In this document: positions 34,224 through 47,092 of the stretch, in pieces
How the letters are laid out: each line of letters starts with the position of its first letter
Numbering within the stretch: the first letter of the stretch is position 1
Assembly: GCA_003988855.1 (NCBI GenBank)
Contig: QYAI01000002.1
Coordinates: 210,341-274,340, forward strand
Reading direction: 5' to 3'
Source of the DNA: Arachnopeziza araneosa
Taxonomy: Eukaryota; Ascomycota; Leotiomycetes; Helotiales; Arachnopezizaceae
Length of the DNA stretch: 64,000 bases
The notes under the pieces: model-generated
What the model saw: only the letters and a program-made list of their open reading frames with translations
Database searches by the model: none
What the model was told of the DNA's origin: nothing
Translations under genes and position numbers: made by a program

Positions 34224-36460
34224 TTATGACCATACGTCCTCCTATATGGGAGTGTGATATTAATGACTGTTTGCTTCGGCTCGCCTCCACTGCCGTTTCT
34301 CGGTTCGGAAACCGAGTATGGCCAGTTGCAGGGTCAAGGACTCGACATACCTGGTATTGGTTTGCGGAACGCATGCCTTTTACAATCTCCTCTGCCTTGG
34401 ACTCGGGAATTCCCCGCTGCTCTGCCATTATCTTAATGAGAACCGCGTTGACTTCTCTTGCCATATTCGCAGCATCTCCACAGACATAGAAATATGCCTT
34501 CTGAAGCAACAGCTCGTTTATTTCTTTGGCCTGTTCTTGTAACCTGTGCTGAACATAGACTTTCTTTGGGCCTTCACGAGAGAAAGCAGTGACGAGAGTA
34601 AACTTGTCACCTAACGCTTCTTGATACTCCTATATTTGGGTAAGCATAGTAATCTGTGGGGTCTCCGTGGGGGCTTACCTTCCACTCATCAGCATAGAGA
34701 AAGTCTTCGGATTGCTTTCTACAACCGAAAAATAGGATTGTGCTGCCAACATCCTCTCCTGCCTGCGCTTGAGCCGCTCGCTCTTGGACAAAGCCCCGGA
34801 AAGGCGCTACACCCGTACCAGGGCCAACCATGATGATGGGTTTTGAAGGATCCGAGGGGAGCTTGAAATTGGAGTGTCGGACATGAACTGGCACATGAAT
34901 TCCATCGTACTTGTTTCGAGGTCCAGTGATTTCATACGTTAGCCCATGAGGATCCGGGCTTGGATCTCCATGCTGCTTCTGCTTCAATGCTAACAAGTAA
35001 TTGGTTGTGACACCCTTAAGAGCATCAATGCGGCCAGGAATATGCATCGACTCAACGACAGCCGTTATTGAGATTTTATTCTTCTGGACTAGTGATGATG
35101 AGGAGATGGAATAGTATCGCGGCTGTATCTTATTGACACCCTCGATAAATGCCGAAAAAGGGATCGCAGTCCATTTCTCTGTGCCGCAAACATCTTGCAA
35201 TACCTGCGCGATGTTGAAGTATTTGTTGCTGATCTTTGCGTGGAAGTAGTCCTTGTCGCTACCTAGTTTTGCCATCTCGGCTTTCGCCTCTTCCGTCGGG
35301 GCAAATGGAGCCAAAGTTGCGACAAATTGACGAGAGACAGGCGCACAAATCTCCATGTGATACCGAACAATAGTATCGTAGGTCGTGGGAGTTGGAAAGG
35401 GAACCTTTGCCGTAGGATCTAGAGCCTTAACACTGACAACACTGCCTTTCTTGGAAGCAAGCCCAATAACACTGAGGAATCTGTCCACCTCTTTCCCAGG
35501 ATTTGTTGGCCAAATTGCGATATGATCTCCAGTCTGGTAGCTGAGGTTAGAGGCGCTAATATCAATCTCCATGTGCAGACAGTTGCGATCCCTAACGGTG
35601 AAGAGTTCCTTTGATTCCGCGATGGGCGCAATATATGGGTTATGAGCATTAAAGGGGCCTTTGGCACTTCCATCCAAGTGCATTTTATTAGGCTCTCCAA
35701 GGTATACTTCAGGGGACTCTTTCGTCAGATTGTCTCTTTCAGTGATTGCGAAGACTGGCTCATAAACAGCTTCCCGTTCGTCTAACCCCATCTTCTCCGC
35801 CAGAGCAGTCCACATGGGATCTTTCCAGGCAAGAAAATCTTCTTCCATCGTTCCAGCACCATCATCACCTTCACCTGCTGCACCAATCCTGGTTGCACCA
35901 GCTTTCTCCAATGCCTTGGTAACATTTCGAACCATGGAGTTATAATGTTCGTAGGTATTGTTGCCGAGGCCAAAGGCAACAAACTTCAAACTCCCAAGAG
36001 GAGGATCCGCTGCCTCTGAAAAAGCCACATCTTCGCCTGTAATGAATTCGTAGAAATCAACGGCATTGTCGGTAGGCTCTCCCTCGCCATATGTAGCCAG
36101 AACGAACATAGCAACCTTGCCTTCAGGCAAGGTATCTAGGTTCTCGTAGTCATAATCCTCCAAATCTGCTACCATTGTTTCTAATCCAAATCGACTCTTT
36201 CCCTCTTTGGCTAACCGTGAAGCATAGTCCTCAGCCGTACCTGTCTGCGAGCCGTAGAATATCACACAGTTCTTACCAGACTCCTCCATCTTCTCCACGA
36301 TATTTCTTGTTTTGCCTGGCTTGTTTCCATTTGCAGCCGCATAACTTGTCGCATATGGATCTTTAGTTATTCCCCAATAAACCCCTTTCGTGAAGTATGC
36401 AGCGGTGCCTAGAAGTAATACCGCCAGCACCACTATATCTAGGGTATCGAGTTGCGCCAT
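34224..36460 (-). CDS. NCP1: NADPH-cytochrome P450 reductase
   Basis: Exons 36460-34679, 34629-34351 and 34241-34224 give 692 residues. An N-terminal membrane anchor (VVLAVLLLGTAAYF) leads into the flavodoxin domain with FMN motifs GSQTGTAEDYA and ATYGEGEPTDNA. The FAD-binding signature PRYYSISSSS follows, then the NADPH motifs GPGTGVAPFRGF and FFGCRKQSEDFLY and YFYVCGDAANMAREV. The last exon is only six codons and supplies EDVWS, in which the penultimate Trp stacks on the flavin as in known reductases. It passes electrons from NADPH to cytochrome P450s and other ER oxygenases, for sterol synthesis and detoxification. It is divergent from the Tao3-like gene. Confidence 0.96.
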
Positions 36461-37748
36461 AGCGGACGTTTGTGTCTGGAAAGTAATCGGAGAGATGAGA
36501 GTATTGTCGAGTTGTGAGCGAGAGGTTAAAAGGTAGAATTTCGGAGCGTTGGTAAGTGGCCAGATATAGATTTCGTTGCCTGACTGTGTTCGCTGATTTT
36601 ACAATACGCTGGCGAGCGAATAATCTTCACTCTTTCTAAGCTTGAAAAATAAGCCGAAACTGTAAAATGGAAAGTGGCCGAGGAGGAGGAGCGGAACGGC
36701 GACAGAATGGCACTGAACAATGGACGCGAAATTATATGCTGCTAGAGGGCAAAAGAAGCAGTTCGAATCTCGCACGAATTTCGGTTTTCCGCTCTCGCTT
36801 TCGTTCGGTTTCATGAGGCCGAGAAGGAAGGATCCCCCAGCGGTCCTTCTTCCGCTCTGCACGCCGCCACCACAAAGTGGTTATGTTTTCACATGTTTCT
36901 ACTCTTCATTCCGTCATTGTCAACATATCTTATGCTTCGTATTATGAGAAGTGAAATAGCTTCAACTCTACCAGCAAACACCCTCCGCATCCTGCACTAC
37001 TTAACCTCAAGGAAGATACGGTTCGTCTTCCCATCGTGTTTGAGATTCGACTTGGAACCTTTTAAGCCTGCCCAATCCACTTCTTTTTTTCCTATGTCAA
37101 AGTATATCTTTTCTAAATTTACTTCTTTAATTCCGTCATTATTCCTCTGTCCTGTCAAGCTCTTTCTACATGTTATGAGGGTTGCTAGACTTGTCATGAT
37201 CGGCAGTAAGTGCGGTAGTTCAGACAATAATGAAAAGAAATCTACCTACAGTTCGCTCGCATGTCTGCGCCCCTTGTGGAAAGGTCTGCCGCCGAAGCCC
37301 ATGTGGGTGTGGTTTGCGGTTCGGCGTTCAGACTTTTGATGTCTTCTTTTTTAGTCTTACAAAATCCTTGGATTCCTCAAGGTCTGGTGGTATTGGCTGC
37401 TTTGGTATTTGATACTCAATCCATACAGATGGCAGAAGCCGTAAGATAACCTTTAATTAGTCTTCTTGAAGCGCGGTGCTTGGTTAAAATATGATACCCA
37501 ATGGTTCTTTGACCCTATTCGAGTATTTCAGTGCTCCAGCGGGGGACTTGACTAGGATCAGGCGCAAAGACTGTCTCCTGGCCTCTGCTGAATATCGTCG
37601 TGATTTTATCCTCAGTGCGGTGAGCCAGAAACCTCGAAGGAGGGAGAGAAGAAAAAGTCTCAATCGCAGAGCATCACTGCATGTCCAACAGGATAAAGCT
37701 CATTTGTATCCAAATCCCCAATCATTGTCTCGAAATGAAGCAATAGGC
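36461..37748. promoter_or_regulatory. Upstream region between P450 reductase and Tao3-like gene
   Basis: This 1288-bp stretch between divergent starts includes the leaders of both. The open frames in it look like noise. The first exon of the Tao3-like gene is uncertain, so part of this stretch may be transcribed leader. Confidence 0.5.
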
Positions 37749-40700
37749 ATGGCACGTGACAATGAGTATGTCCATTTTCGTCCCTGCGTGTCTCTTTGCT
37801 CAAACATTTGAGCCTCCCTTATCTGGTGCACACCCATGCTAACGACGTCTCGAAGCTCAATCACCAGACAGCCTGGACGAAAGATTGACAACCTTTCCCC
37901 CCCTAGACTTCGACGCCGATATATGGAACACGAAACCTTCCACAACTGCCACGTTTTCCCGGTTCGAAGCAACCGCGCGGGACACCCTCTCGAGTCAGAC
38001 TTCACCTGTGGGCTACACAACCAGATTTTCTCCTTCAGAACCCCAGACTCAGTCTTCAAATAGTTCCCCGCGCTTTCTGGGAAGTGGGAATAGATTGATA
38101 GAGTCAAAGGCACATCACAGACAAACCAGTATTGTCCAGTGAGTATCCCCGCTCTTTTCTCTCAACGCAACAACTTGCAGCAGTGTTGTATCTCACCCAC
38201 TTTCGAAACACATTATATTAGGAAATGCTGACTGTCTGGCCTTAAGTGGATATCAGCATTCTAGGAATGGAAGCTTTGCAAGTTCTTCGTCAAGTCCGCT
38301 TAGCCCTGAGATGATAGCAGCAGTTGGCGGGGCAGATGCATTTAACAACATGGCAGATTCATCATTCATGTCCACTTTGTCTAGTATGGCTAGTATCAAT
38401 ACATCCTTCAATTCGAGCAGCACTGCAGTGCCTTCCGACCGACCCTCCACCGGTACTGAAAATAGCAGCTATCACTCGACACAGAAGCGGACTGAGCGAT
38501 TGCACAGCGGGAGGAGTAGCAGAGACCATCGTCACCATGGTTATTCGCATTCCAGGCACCACAAGGAGGAGCTCAAAACCGTCGGAGAATACGCATTGCA
38601 TGTGCTATTCACATCAGTCAGTTTTCCCAGAAATCCTCCTGCAAAGACGTTTGAATAACAACGATCCAGTTCATAGCTCAGGCCGAAGAGAAAATAAATC
38701 AATGCATTACTGTGCCTCTAGATCCTGAACCCCAGATTGACCAGATATGCGGGCCCGGCGTAGATGAAACATTTGACCAGCTGATTTCGGCACTTGGTCA
38801 TATTGCAAGTCAGAAGCCTAAACCTTTGATCGATTCTATGATGTTATGGCGAAAGACCAAGAGCGATGCTGCTAATGATGCGAGGAATCAGCTACAGCAG
38901 GTATGATCTTGCCCAAAAAGTAAATACTGCTTATTGCTCACTCTCAGAATAGTCGCGAACCAATGCTCTTCCTGGGCCAATGGTCCGAAGAAACACTGAA
39001 CCTCCACACATTCTCCCAGAAGATGCTCTGGCTGCCAACAGTCAACCTACAATCGCAGCTCGCCAGGAGTTCGTCGCTCAAGCTGAGCGCCGCTCTACAG
39101 CTTCTATTTACATTTTATGTCGTGTTCTGATGGAGGTTATTGGGCAAAGTACACTCTCTTGCATAACGCCTGAAATGGAGGAGAAGCTAGAAGGAATCAT
39201 TTTTGGCCAACTGAAAATATCAGATGCAGAGCAGCTCAGCACTTCACCATTGAAGATGGCCAACTGGTTTTTGTTCGGTCAATTACTAGGAGTAATGAGC
39301 GAAATCAACTTTGAAAGCGTAACCGACCGATTCATCGCGGATCTTGAAAGATCTCAAAAGGAACTGGTGGTGAAAAGCCCTGCAAACCGGGAGACAGAAG
39401 GGAGAATGGAGTTGGTACTTGGAGGCATGAAGCATCTTCGCCTTAAGATATACCCGGAGAGTGCCTGGGATCAGTCTTGCGACTTCATGATATCGTTCAG
39501 CCGGTTTTTTGCTCGTTCCCATGGCCAACGCCTCAAATATGCGTATTGCCAAGCTCTGGAGACCCTACTTCTACCAGTCGCAGCTAAAGCAAACACCGAG
39601 CTGAACACCCAGAAATGGACCGAGGTACTTGCTGCTATAGGACCTCGCCTTGCTTCGATGTTGGTAAAACCTCGCCACTGGTCAATGGCGTTTCCTATGA
39701 CTGCTACTTTGCTATGTGTATCTCCAATCGATACCTTCTCAACCCAGTGGCTGCAACTTGTACTCCCATTGCAGCCAAAGTTCAAAGACCGTTTTTCACG
39801 ACCAATATGCTTGCAAGTCATTTCTAGACTACTTTGGACTTACCTTTATCGTAGCTCCTCAGATTCTCTCAACATAACCATTAAGAAATTAGAAGAAGTC
39901 TTGCGACTTATTCTACCACCAGGAAGACGGACATATATCACAACTGACCCTTCAATCGCTGAGCCATTAATCCAGATAATTCGCATCATCGGCTTTAAAC
40001 ATCAAGACTTCTGCTTGAGGACGGTTGTGTTTCCTCTTATTAACGCTGATTTATTTGCTTCCGGAAGAGAGTTGAAAGTGGAGCAGCTTGAGCCCGAAAA
40101 GATGGTGATTGGTATCAGGGCGTTCCTTGCTATCATGTCAGACCTTGAGAAAGGGGAACAAGGACGACCGCCATTCCCACAACGCTATCAGGCTCTCCCA
40201 TTTTTTGATCGAGTACCAACATCGCCTATAATGACTGCACCTCGTAGTCCTACAAGTCCTCGAACTGGCGTGCGGTCTCAAGATGATCGTCTATCTCGCC
40301 CTGTCCTTACGACTGTCCTTGGTGATGTTGCCAAAGAATATTACGCAAAGTTCTGCGAGATCTTGGGAAAGATCACAATCATTTGTGACAATACCTTTGG
40401 TGGTCAAGCAGTTTTAGATGAGAAGTTTAACAGTCCTGCGCCAAAAACACCTTTGTCCGAAAGTTTCAATTTTGCGCGTCGCGATGATCACCAAAGCCCA
40501 AATGATCAGAAGCAAGGCTTTTATGAGCTTCTCCATGTTGCTGTTCAAGCCCTTCCCCGCTGTCTTTCTGCCGATATTCCATTCAATTCACTAGTCAATC
40601 TTCTTTGCACGGGGACGGCTCATGTGCAAGATAACATCGCAGAATCATCCGCCCAGTCTTTAAAGTCCATCGCTAGACAATCTCATGCGCAACAAGTTAC

Positions 40701-43700
40701 AATTGGCTTCGCAAGGTTTATTTTCAATTTCGATGACAGATATTCCACTATGTCAGAAGGCGGCATGCTTGGATATCAGCATATTGAGAGTACTCTAAAG
40801 CTATACGTTGAGCTCCTACAGATTTGGATCGAGGAGATTAAACACAAGACGAGAGAAGCAGCTGCTGATTTTTCTGAGGAAGGGAGTCCGGACAAACGCG
40901 GTGTCCAGTTGGATCTTTCTGGCATTTGGGCTCACGTTGATGAGGTCGAGTCGCACGGCCTTTTCTTTTTGTGCTCACAATCCAGGAGGGTACGAGCATT
41001 TGCCGTCACGGTGCTTCGTTTGATAACCGAGTTTGATACAGCGCTTGGCAAAGACAATGCCAGAATTATCCATATCCTCGAAGGAGATTCCATGCGCGTG
41101 ATGGATTTCAACGATGATCAACTATCTGTCGCCGAACGTAGCAGATTGCAACGAGGACTACGTAAAAGCAATTCTCAAAATGCTTTAATTGAACTTTGCA
41201 GTAGTGAGGTATCATACGACACAACCCTGTGGTTTAAAATATTTCCCAACTTGATTCGGATTAGTTATGATCGTTGTCCCTTTGCTGTCACGCTTGGTCG
41301 AGAATTGATCTGCAATCGCATCCTACAGATGTACAAGGGCATTGTCGCAATATCAGAAGTGACACGGGGCCCGCAATATGGATCATTTGACAGATTCGAG
41401 ACCGGCAGTGGTCGCTTTCTAAGGTCATCAACCACCCCTCCTGAGTTTTTGATTGAACAGTGGAAGTTATATCTTATTGTCGCATGCACAACCCTTTCTG
41501 ACAAGGGCGGCCAACAACAGTCGTCACCTCCACCACAGCATCTTCGTAAAGGATCGAAGCAAGTACAGACTCAGGAGAAGATTACTTCTGCCCGGATTCT
41601 CTTCAAGTATATTATTCCTTTGCTTTCTGTTAGCTCAACTTCTATACGTGACTCGGTAGTTGTGGCACTTGGATCGATCAATGTCAACATCTACAAGACT
41701 TTGCTAGAGGAATTACAGAGTGCTGTGAGTAGATGCAATGATGATGCAAGAGCTCGAATCCACCAGCGGACCGCAAGCAGCCCCAGGAGGAACAGAAAAA
41801 CGGACCTTCTTCGAACGGAGATTACCCATGTTTACAGACTTACATCGCATTTCCTTAAAGAGCCCGAGATCCACCAAGATGATTGGATACTTAATAACCT
41901 TGTGGTTTATACGAAGGACCTCAAATTGTTCCTCATGGACGGGGAGATACAGATGGATTGGGAATTTCAAAAACTGCGGCGACATTACTGTGGATTAATG
42001 GAAGAGCTTTTTGAGGGCATTAATCGCACTAAAGATCCTTCACGATGGATGACATTTGAGTCCAGAAAGTCTTCCTTCGCTTTGATGGAAGACTGGTGTG
42101 GCTATTCACCTAATCAAAACCAGATCAGGCAACGAGAAGATAGTATGCGACAATCCATGATTGACCAACAGTCAATCGGGGAACGAGGTACTGTGACTGC
42201 AGCAATGGAGATCGAAAAAAGGAACCTCCGCACAGCTGCTCTCAGTGCAATGGCTGCACTTTGTGGTGGCCCCCTCAGTATTACAACCGAAAGCCGCGCA
42301 AATCTTCAGTTCGATATCAGACGGATGCTTTCATGGATAGACACTATTTTCAGTTCTGGAAGCGACAGAATGCATGTTATAGGAAGACGCGCACTCGAAA
42401 ACCTTATAGTGCATAATAAAGACTTTCCTTACTTGCTCGAGTACTCAATCACAAGGTGCTATATGGCAGAAGTATCAAAGGTACTAGAGAGCTACTTTGA
42501 GGTAGTCACACGGGTTCTTCTTGAACACCCAGACTATCCAATGCCGTTCTGGAGATTACTTGGAATTGGTCTTTTCACTCTTGGGAGCGAGTTAAGCGAG
42601 ATTCGATCTAAATCGGCCCATGTATTGCGCGCACTTGAGGAGAGACAGCAACGAAGCTCGAAAATTCAAGATTATGATATCAGTATATCTGATAAGACAA
42701 AAGCTGTCTATAAGCTCGCGCAGTTCGAGATTTCCAGGCGGCTCTCAAAACAGCATTCCGAACTAGCCTTTTTCATCTTCTCAGAATTTACTGCTTATTT
42801 CAAAGATCTTCAAACTGGATCACAGCAGAACATGGTTGCCGCAATATTACCGTGGATCCAGATTATCGAACTCCAGCTTGACCCAAATGGCGGGCCTACC
42901 GCTCAATCGTATGTTCTTCTAGCGAACTTATTTGAAATAACAATCAAATCGAGCAGTGCTCTTCACAATGAAGTTCAAGCGTTGTGGCAAGCACTAGCAA
43001 CAGGTCCACATGCTGGTAACGTTCAGCTTGTATTGGACTTCATCATGTCACTCTGTCTGGATCGCCGTGAACAAAATTTTGTGGAGTATGCGAAACAGAT
43101 AGTCGTTTTCCTCTCAAGTACACCTGCCGGAGTGAAAGTTGTCGAATTTTTATTGATGCAGATAACGCCGAAAGCCATGATACCAAACGAGAAGCGCGAG
43201 CTTATCCCACCGCCACCAGATACTGTCAAATTACCGTATGTAGCGGAACTATCTGAAGCACTACCTATCGGGGCCAAGCAAGCCGGGTTCTCCCTAGGCC
43301 AACTCTCCTTAATACTGTTGGTCGATTTGATGGTTTCTCCAGTGCAGCTCGCAGCAGAAAATGTACCGTTACTCCTCCAGGTAGTTACTGTTTTATGGGA
43401 CCACTATATTCCGCTAGTGCAGGAACAAGCTCGAGAAATGCTTATCCATCTCTTGCACGAGCTTGTCATATCCAAAATCGAAGACGATGAACAGACAATG
43501 GCCACAAAAAAGTCCATCGAAGACTTTATCGAATCTATTCGACGCCATGACCCGAAGATTGTCTGGGCATATGAAGACAACAATGGAAGAGTAGATGATC
43601 AAGATAATAAGGTGCCTGGGGGGATGGAAATTCTTGCCACTGAAGTTGTGAACCATTTCGAAGTTACATATCCTGGAATCCAAGAACAGTGGGGCAAGTT

Positions 43701-45675
43701 ATCGTTGACATGGGCAACATCTTGTCCAGTGCGACATCTTGCCTGCAGGTCATTCCAAATCTTTCGATGTATTTTGACCTCTTTGGATCAGCCAATGCTT
43801 GCAGATATGCTAGCAAGGTTATCAAACACAATTGCTGATGACGATTCTGACGTTCAAACATTTTCAATGGAGATTCTCACAACACTTAGGACTCTTATTT
43901 GCAAACTAGACCCTACTGACCTCATCACATTTCCACAACTATTCTGGACTACATGTGCCTGCTTGGACACCATTAATGAGCGAGAATTTTTGGAGGCACT
44001 CGGAATGCTAGATGAGCTTTTGATGAAACTGGATATGGGTGATAGTAAGGTGCGAATGCTTCTCGCAGAAGGGCGACCTCCTCGATGGGAAGGTCCTTTT
44101 GAAGGCCTGCAAATCTTGGTACACAAAGGCCTTCGCTCCTCGAACTGCCTTGACGTAACGCTCAAGGCCATCAACAAACTTGTTCAACTCCCTAACGATG
44201 ACCTAATTGGTGATGATAGTCGACTCTTATTCGCTGTTCTTGCCAACTTCCCAAATTTTCTAGAAGCAATAGATCAAGAATCAATTAGCCCAGCAACTGC
44301 GAAAAATGCAGCTATGCTTGCAGAAATTGCTGACTCTCAAGGCTATACTGTTATTTCGAGAGTCTTGCACGGATTTGCAGCCTCGCGGTACAGAACAAGT
44401 ATGGACTTCTTAGCTCAATTGGTCTCTGCTATTCGTGAGTCTTACTTACCACGATGGGACTTTGCAAGCCTTACCTTCTTGATGGGGCTTCTGACAAATA
44501 GCCTTGCTCCGTTTAAGCGCAACACTATGCGCATTCTTTGTATTCTCATCCCAGATATTGATATGAGAAAACCTGAGATCGCCTCCCATGGTCCGGATCT
44601 CATCTCACCTCTGTTAAGGCTCTTACAGACAGAGTTCTGCATGGAAGCGTTAGAAGTCCTAGACCAAATCATGACAATGACAGGTACTTCAATGGACAAA
44701 CACCATTTGAGGATGAGCATGACTCGCTCGTCTTCCAAGGCCATCCGGAAAGAATACGAACGCACTCAAAGCTTATTTGGTATTCCGGAAGAGTCTGGGT
44801 GGTCTATCCCAATCCCAGCAAAGCACGCTGAGACTACCCGTTCAAATGTGCATGCGGCGTTCTATATGTGTCAAAGCGCTGAAAATACAGATCCCGAAAC
44901 CTTACCAACGCCAGAGGTTGAGTTTCACATTGATGACTTCCAGTATGGATACTTCCCAATAACGGAAAGAACCGAGACCATGATGTCGGATGAAGCACGT
45001 GGAGATGGGAATATCGACAGCTTGGTAATGAAACTCGATAGCTTAGATGATTTCTTTGAAGATAACAACAATATGCAAAGCCCTACAGCAAGTGATGGTA
45101 GGTCGTCTAGAACGATCACGGAAATCGGTTTCGCAGCTGGAGATTATGATTCAGGTGCTCAATTGTACGATGAGCAAACACTGCCTATCCTTCATCAATC
45201 CCTTGGCAGAACGTCAAGCACCACATCCTTCCAAAATGGCTTTGCAGATATGCGCCCCAATGCGCCATCTCGAGATCCACTTTCGAACGCGATGAATCCG
45301 GGCGCATTCAAACCTAGGTCCAAGCAACCAAGCATGCATCTCCGCTCTATCACGTCACCATCCGCCCCGGCTTCCTTTCAAAGCAATGTGACTACGTATT
45401 TATCTGATGATGATTATGCCGAAGAAGTCTTCTCAGACGGCGACGAGGAGCGTGCTACTGCATCGGGAGGTGGTTCGTTTTTCCTAGAGAGTATGATTAA
45501 ACCTATAGCGCAAGGCACGCGGAGATTGACAGGTGGAAGATCAAGAGAGAACGACCGTATGAGAGAAAACCTCCGAGTGGAGAGGCGAGGAATGAGTCAG
45601 CCTCCCAAGAGCCCACGAGTACCAAAGGTTCCAAGTGCATATTTGACGAAGGCCACGAGTCCTGCAGAGCAGTAG
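37749..45675 (+). CDS. TAO3: Cell morphogenesis scaffold, Tao3/Mor2/Furry family
   Basis: Proposed exons are 37749-37765, 37872-38138, 38265-38616, 38670-38900 and 38953-45675, giving 2529 residues. The four later exons join in phase (for example ...FTS to FIAQAEEKINQ, and NQLQQ to SRTNALPGP). The first 17-nt exon (MARDN plus two bases, consensus GTATGT donor) is the best option seen but is tentative. After a Ser/Thr-rich N-terminal ~180 residues comes the long alpha-helical repeat body of the MOR2-PAG1 family, with the typical RRNTEPPHILP, SIYILCRVLMEVIGQS and LANWFLFGQLLGVMSE-like segments. The C-terminal ~350 residues are disordered and acidic. The family scaffolds NDR kinase (Cbk1/Orb6) with Mob2 for polarised growth and septation at hyphal tips. 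Confidence 0.9.
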
Positions 45676-46169
45676 ATGTGTCATATATTACAAGCTCCCA
45701 TATAATCTTAATGACACTCATGTACGTTTACGAGGTGGTAAAAGTTGATTTACTGTTTGAATTTTGGCGTCGCAAGATGTGCCTGTTGTATACTAGAAAT
45801 TGTGTAGACTTATCTGTTCACGAACTGCGAAAATCTGTGTACTAGGATGTCGGTGTTGGCGTGGAACAAGTGGAAGGGTTTCTGACAGCAACAACATAAC
45901 TTAGTGTATCCCATTATCTCAGACTTTGAGTAACACTCGGGACTAAGAAATGTACCAACACAAATTTACTTCTATATTGGGATAACAGTCGCACCGGTGC
46001 TACTTGAAGTGTCGCTCACCCTTAGCCTGCAGCTCTTCTCGTCCATGTTTACTGTTTTTTTCTATATACTTCTTATCATGCTGCGCTCCACAACTTGGAA
46101 GCACTTGAGCCTTTCTCAACAATTTGTAAAAACGTGGTACACTAAATTGTTCGTAAGCCTTCATAGATT
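45676..46169. other. Intergenic downstream of the Tao3-like gene
   Basis: This 494-bp A+T-rich stretch contains an open frame with a hydrophobic N-terminal run (MFTVFFYILLIML) from about 46044. It might be the missing first exon of the cysteine-rich ORF, but no convincing splice was found. Confidence 0.35.
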
Positions 46170-46496
46170 ATGTATTCGAATGGAGTTTTTAGTGGCTCGA
46201 AAGGATCGTGTGTAACCAAAAGCGGAGTAAAATACTTTAATTACCACAATGGCATATCTAGTAGTCCTATCTGCATTTCATCACCTGGGACCAACTGTGT
46301 GATGCAAGGAGCGAATAGGTGCCGGTTCACAGTGTGCAACAAAGCCAGCTGCGGCGCTGTTTCGGGGACACAGTGTACCAACTCGGATGCCCTTCAAATC
46401 GGAGAGCCAGCGTATATGTGGCAAATATCAGGATGGAACTACATGTATGCTACGCCCGGAACTCAGAGCATATATTTTGATCCGAACGCATGCTAA
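46170..46496 (+). CDS. Small cysteine-rich protein, unidentified
   Basis: An open frame of 108 residues with eight Cys (SCVT, ICIS, NCVM, RCRF, VCNK, SCGA, QCTN and a C-terminal DPNAC), rich in Gly, Ser and aromatics. This is the composition of a secreted, disulphide-bonded fungal protein. The frame itself lacks a signal peptide. One could be encoded in a 5' exon: a GTAAAA donor near 46127 with an acceptor at CTTCATAG just before 46167 joins in phase to the hydrophobic run that starts near 46044, but that leader is not a typical signal. No family was recognised. It may be an effector-like or wall protein, or a remnant. Confidence 0.4.
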   Translation: MYSNGVFSGSKGSCVTKSGVKYFNYHNGISSSPICISSPGTNCVMQGANRCRFTVCNKASCGAVSGTQCTNSDALQIGEPAYMWQISGWNYMYATPGTQSIYFDPNAC

Positions 46497-47092
46497 ATGG
46501 TAGGTCTGAAGACTTGCCTCGTCCGTCATTAAGTCGAGGCTGACGATGTAGGTCATTTCACTTCCAACTTCCAAAGCAGAGAGTAGAAGTTGGGCTTTTG
46601 ATTGATCTCCCGCAGGGCTCCGCTATATGAACCAAACTTTTCTATTTCTAGGCGAGAATGGGTTGGATTAAATGTATGAGGAGCGCGAATAGTGTCCAAC
46701 TCGGTTTCGACGGCTCAGATCTACAAACATGGCTTCTCTAAGCATTTAACATTTTGAAATCAGCCTCCAGCATCCCATTTCCCTTTTCATGAACTCATTT
46801 ATAGCTTTTGTGAATGTTGTTGGAGTGAATTGAAAGCTTTTCCGTCCTACCTTAGTCAGGTACCAATCCGTCGAAGCATGTGAAAATGACGTGTCTGGGA
46901 CTTTTATCTCCCCGGTTAAATAGGTCTGTCGCTGGTTATTTTCCGCCACCATTTATCCAGCCAGCTCACCTTTCTGAACGAACTACGTATGGATGCGTTA
47001 TCTTGCTATTTGTTTTTCTCAGACTTAGATATACCTTTTGAAATGGAGTTGGGGGGGGATGTTTGGCGCATCCGAGAGTGTCTTCTTTAGCA
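46497..47092. promoter_or_regulatory. Upstream region of the ATP-grasp gene
   Basis: This 596-bp stretch has a run of eight G just before the ATP-grasp gene start. I see no supported gene. Confidence 0.45.

Noticed and set aside
36761..36785. GTTCGAATC B-box-like sequence in the P450 reductase upstream region
   Set aside because: No flanking stems or A box at the right distance, so it is a chance match.
37836..38063. Start of the Tao3-like gene at an ATG in the frame reading LTTSRSSITRQ
   Set aside because: That frame does not lead into the conserved exon phases; the frame reading ERLTTFPPLDFDADIW does.
47063..47092. Earlier start of the ATP-grasp frame
   Set aside because: The frame begins with TTG there; the first ATG is at 47093 and directly precedes the hydrophobic segment.
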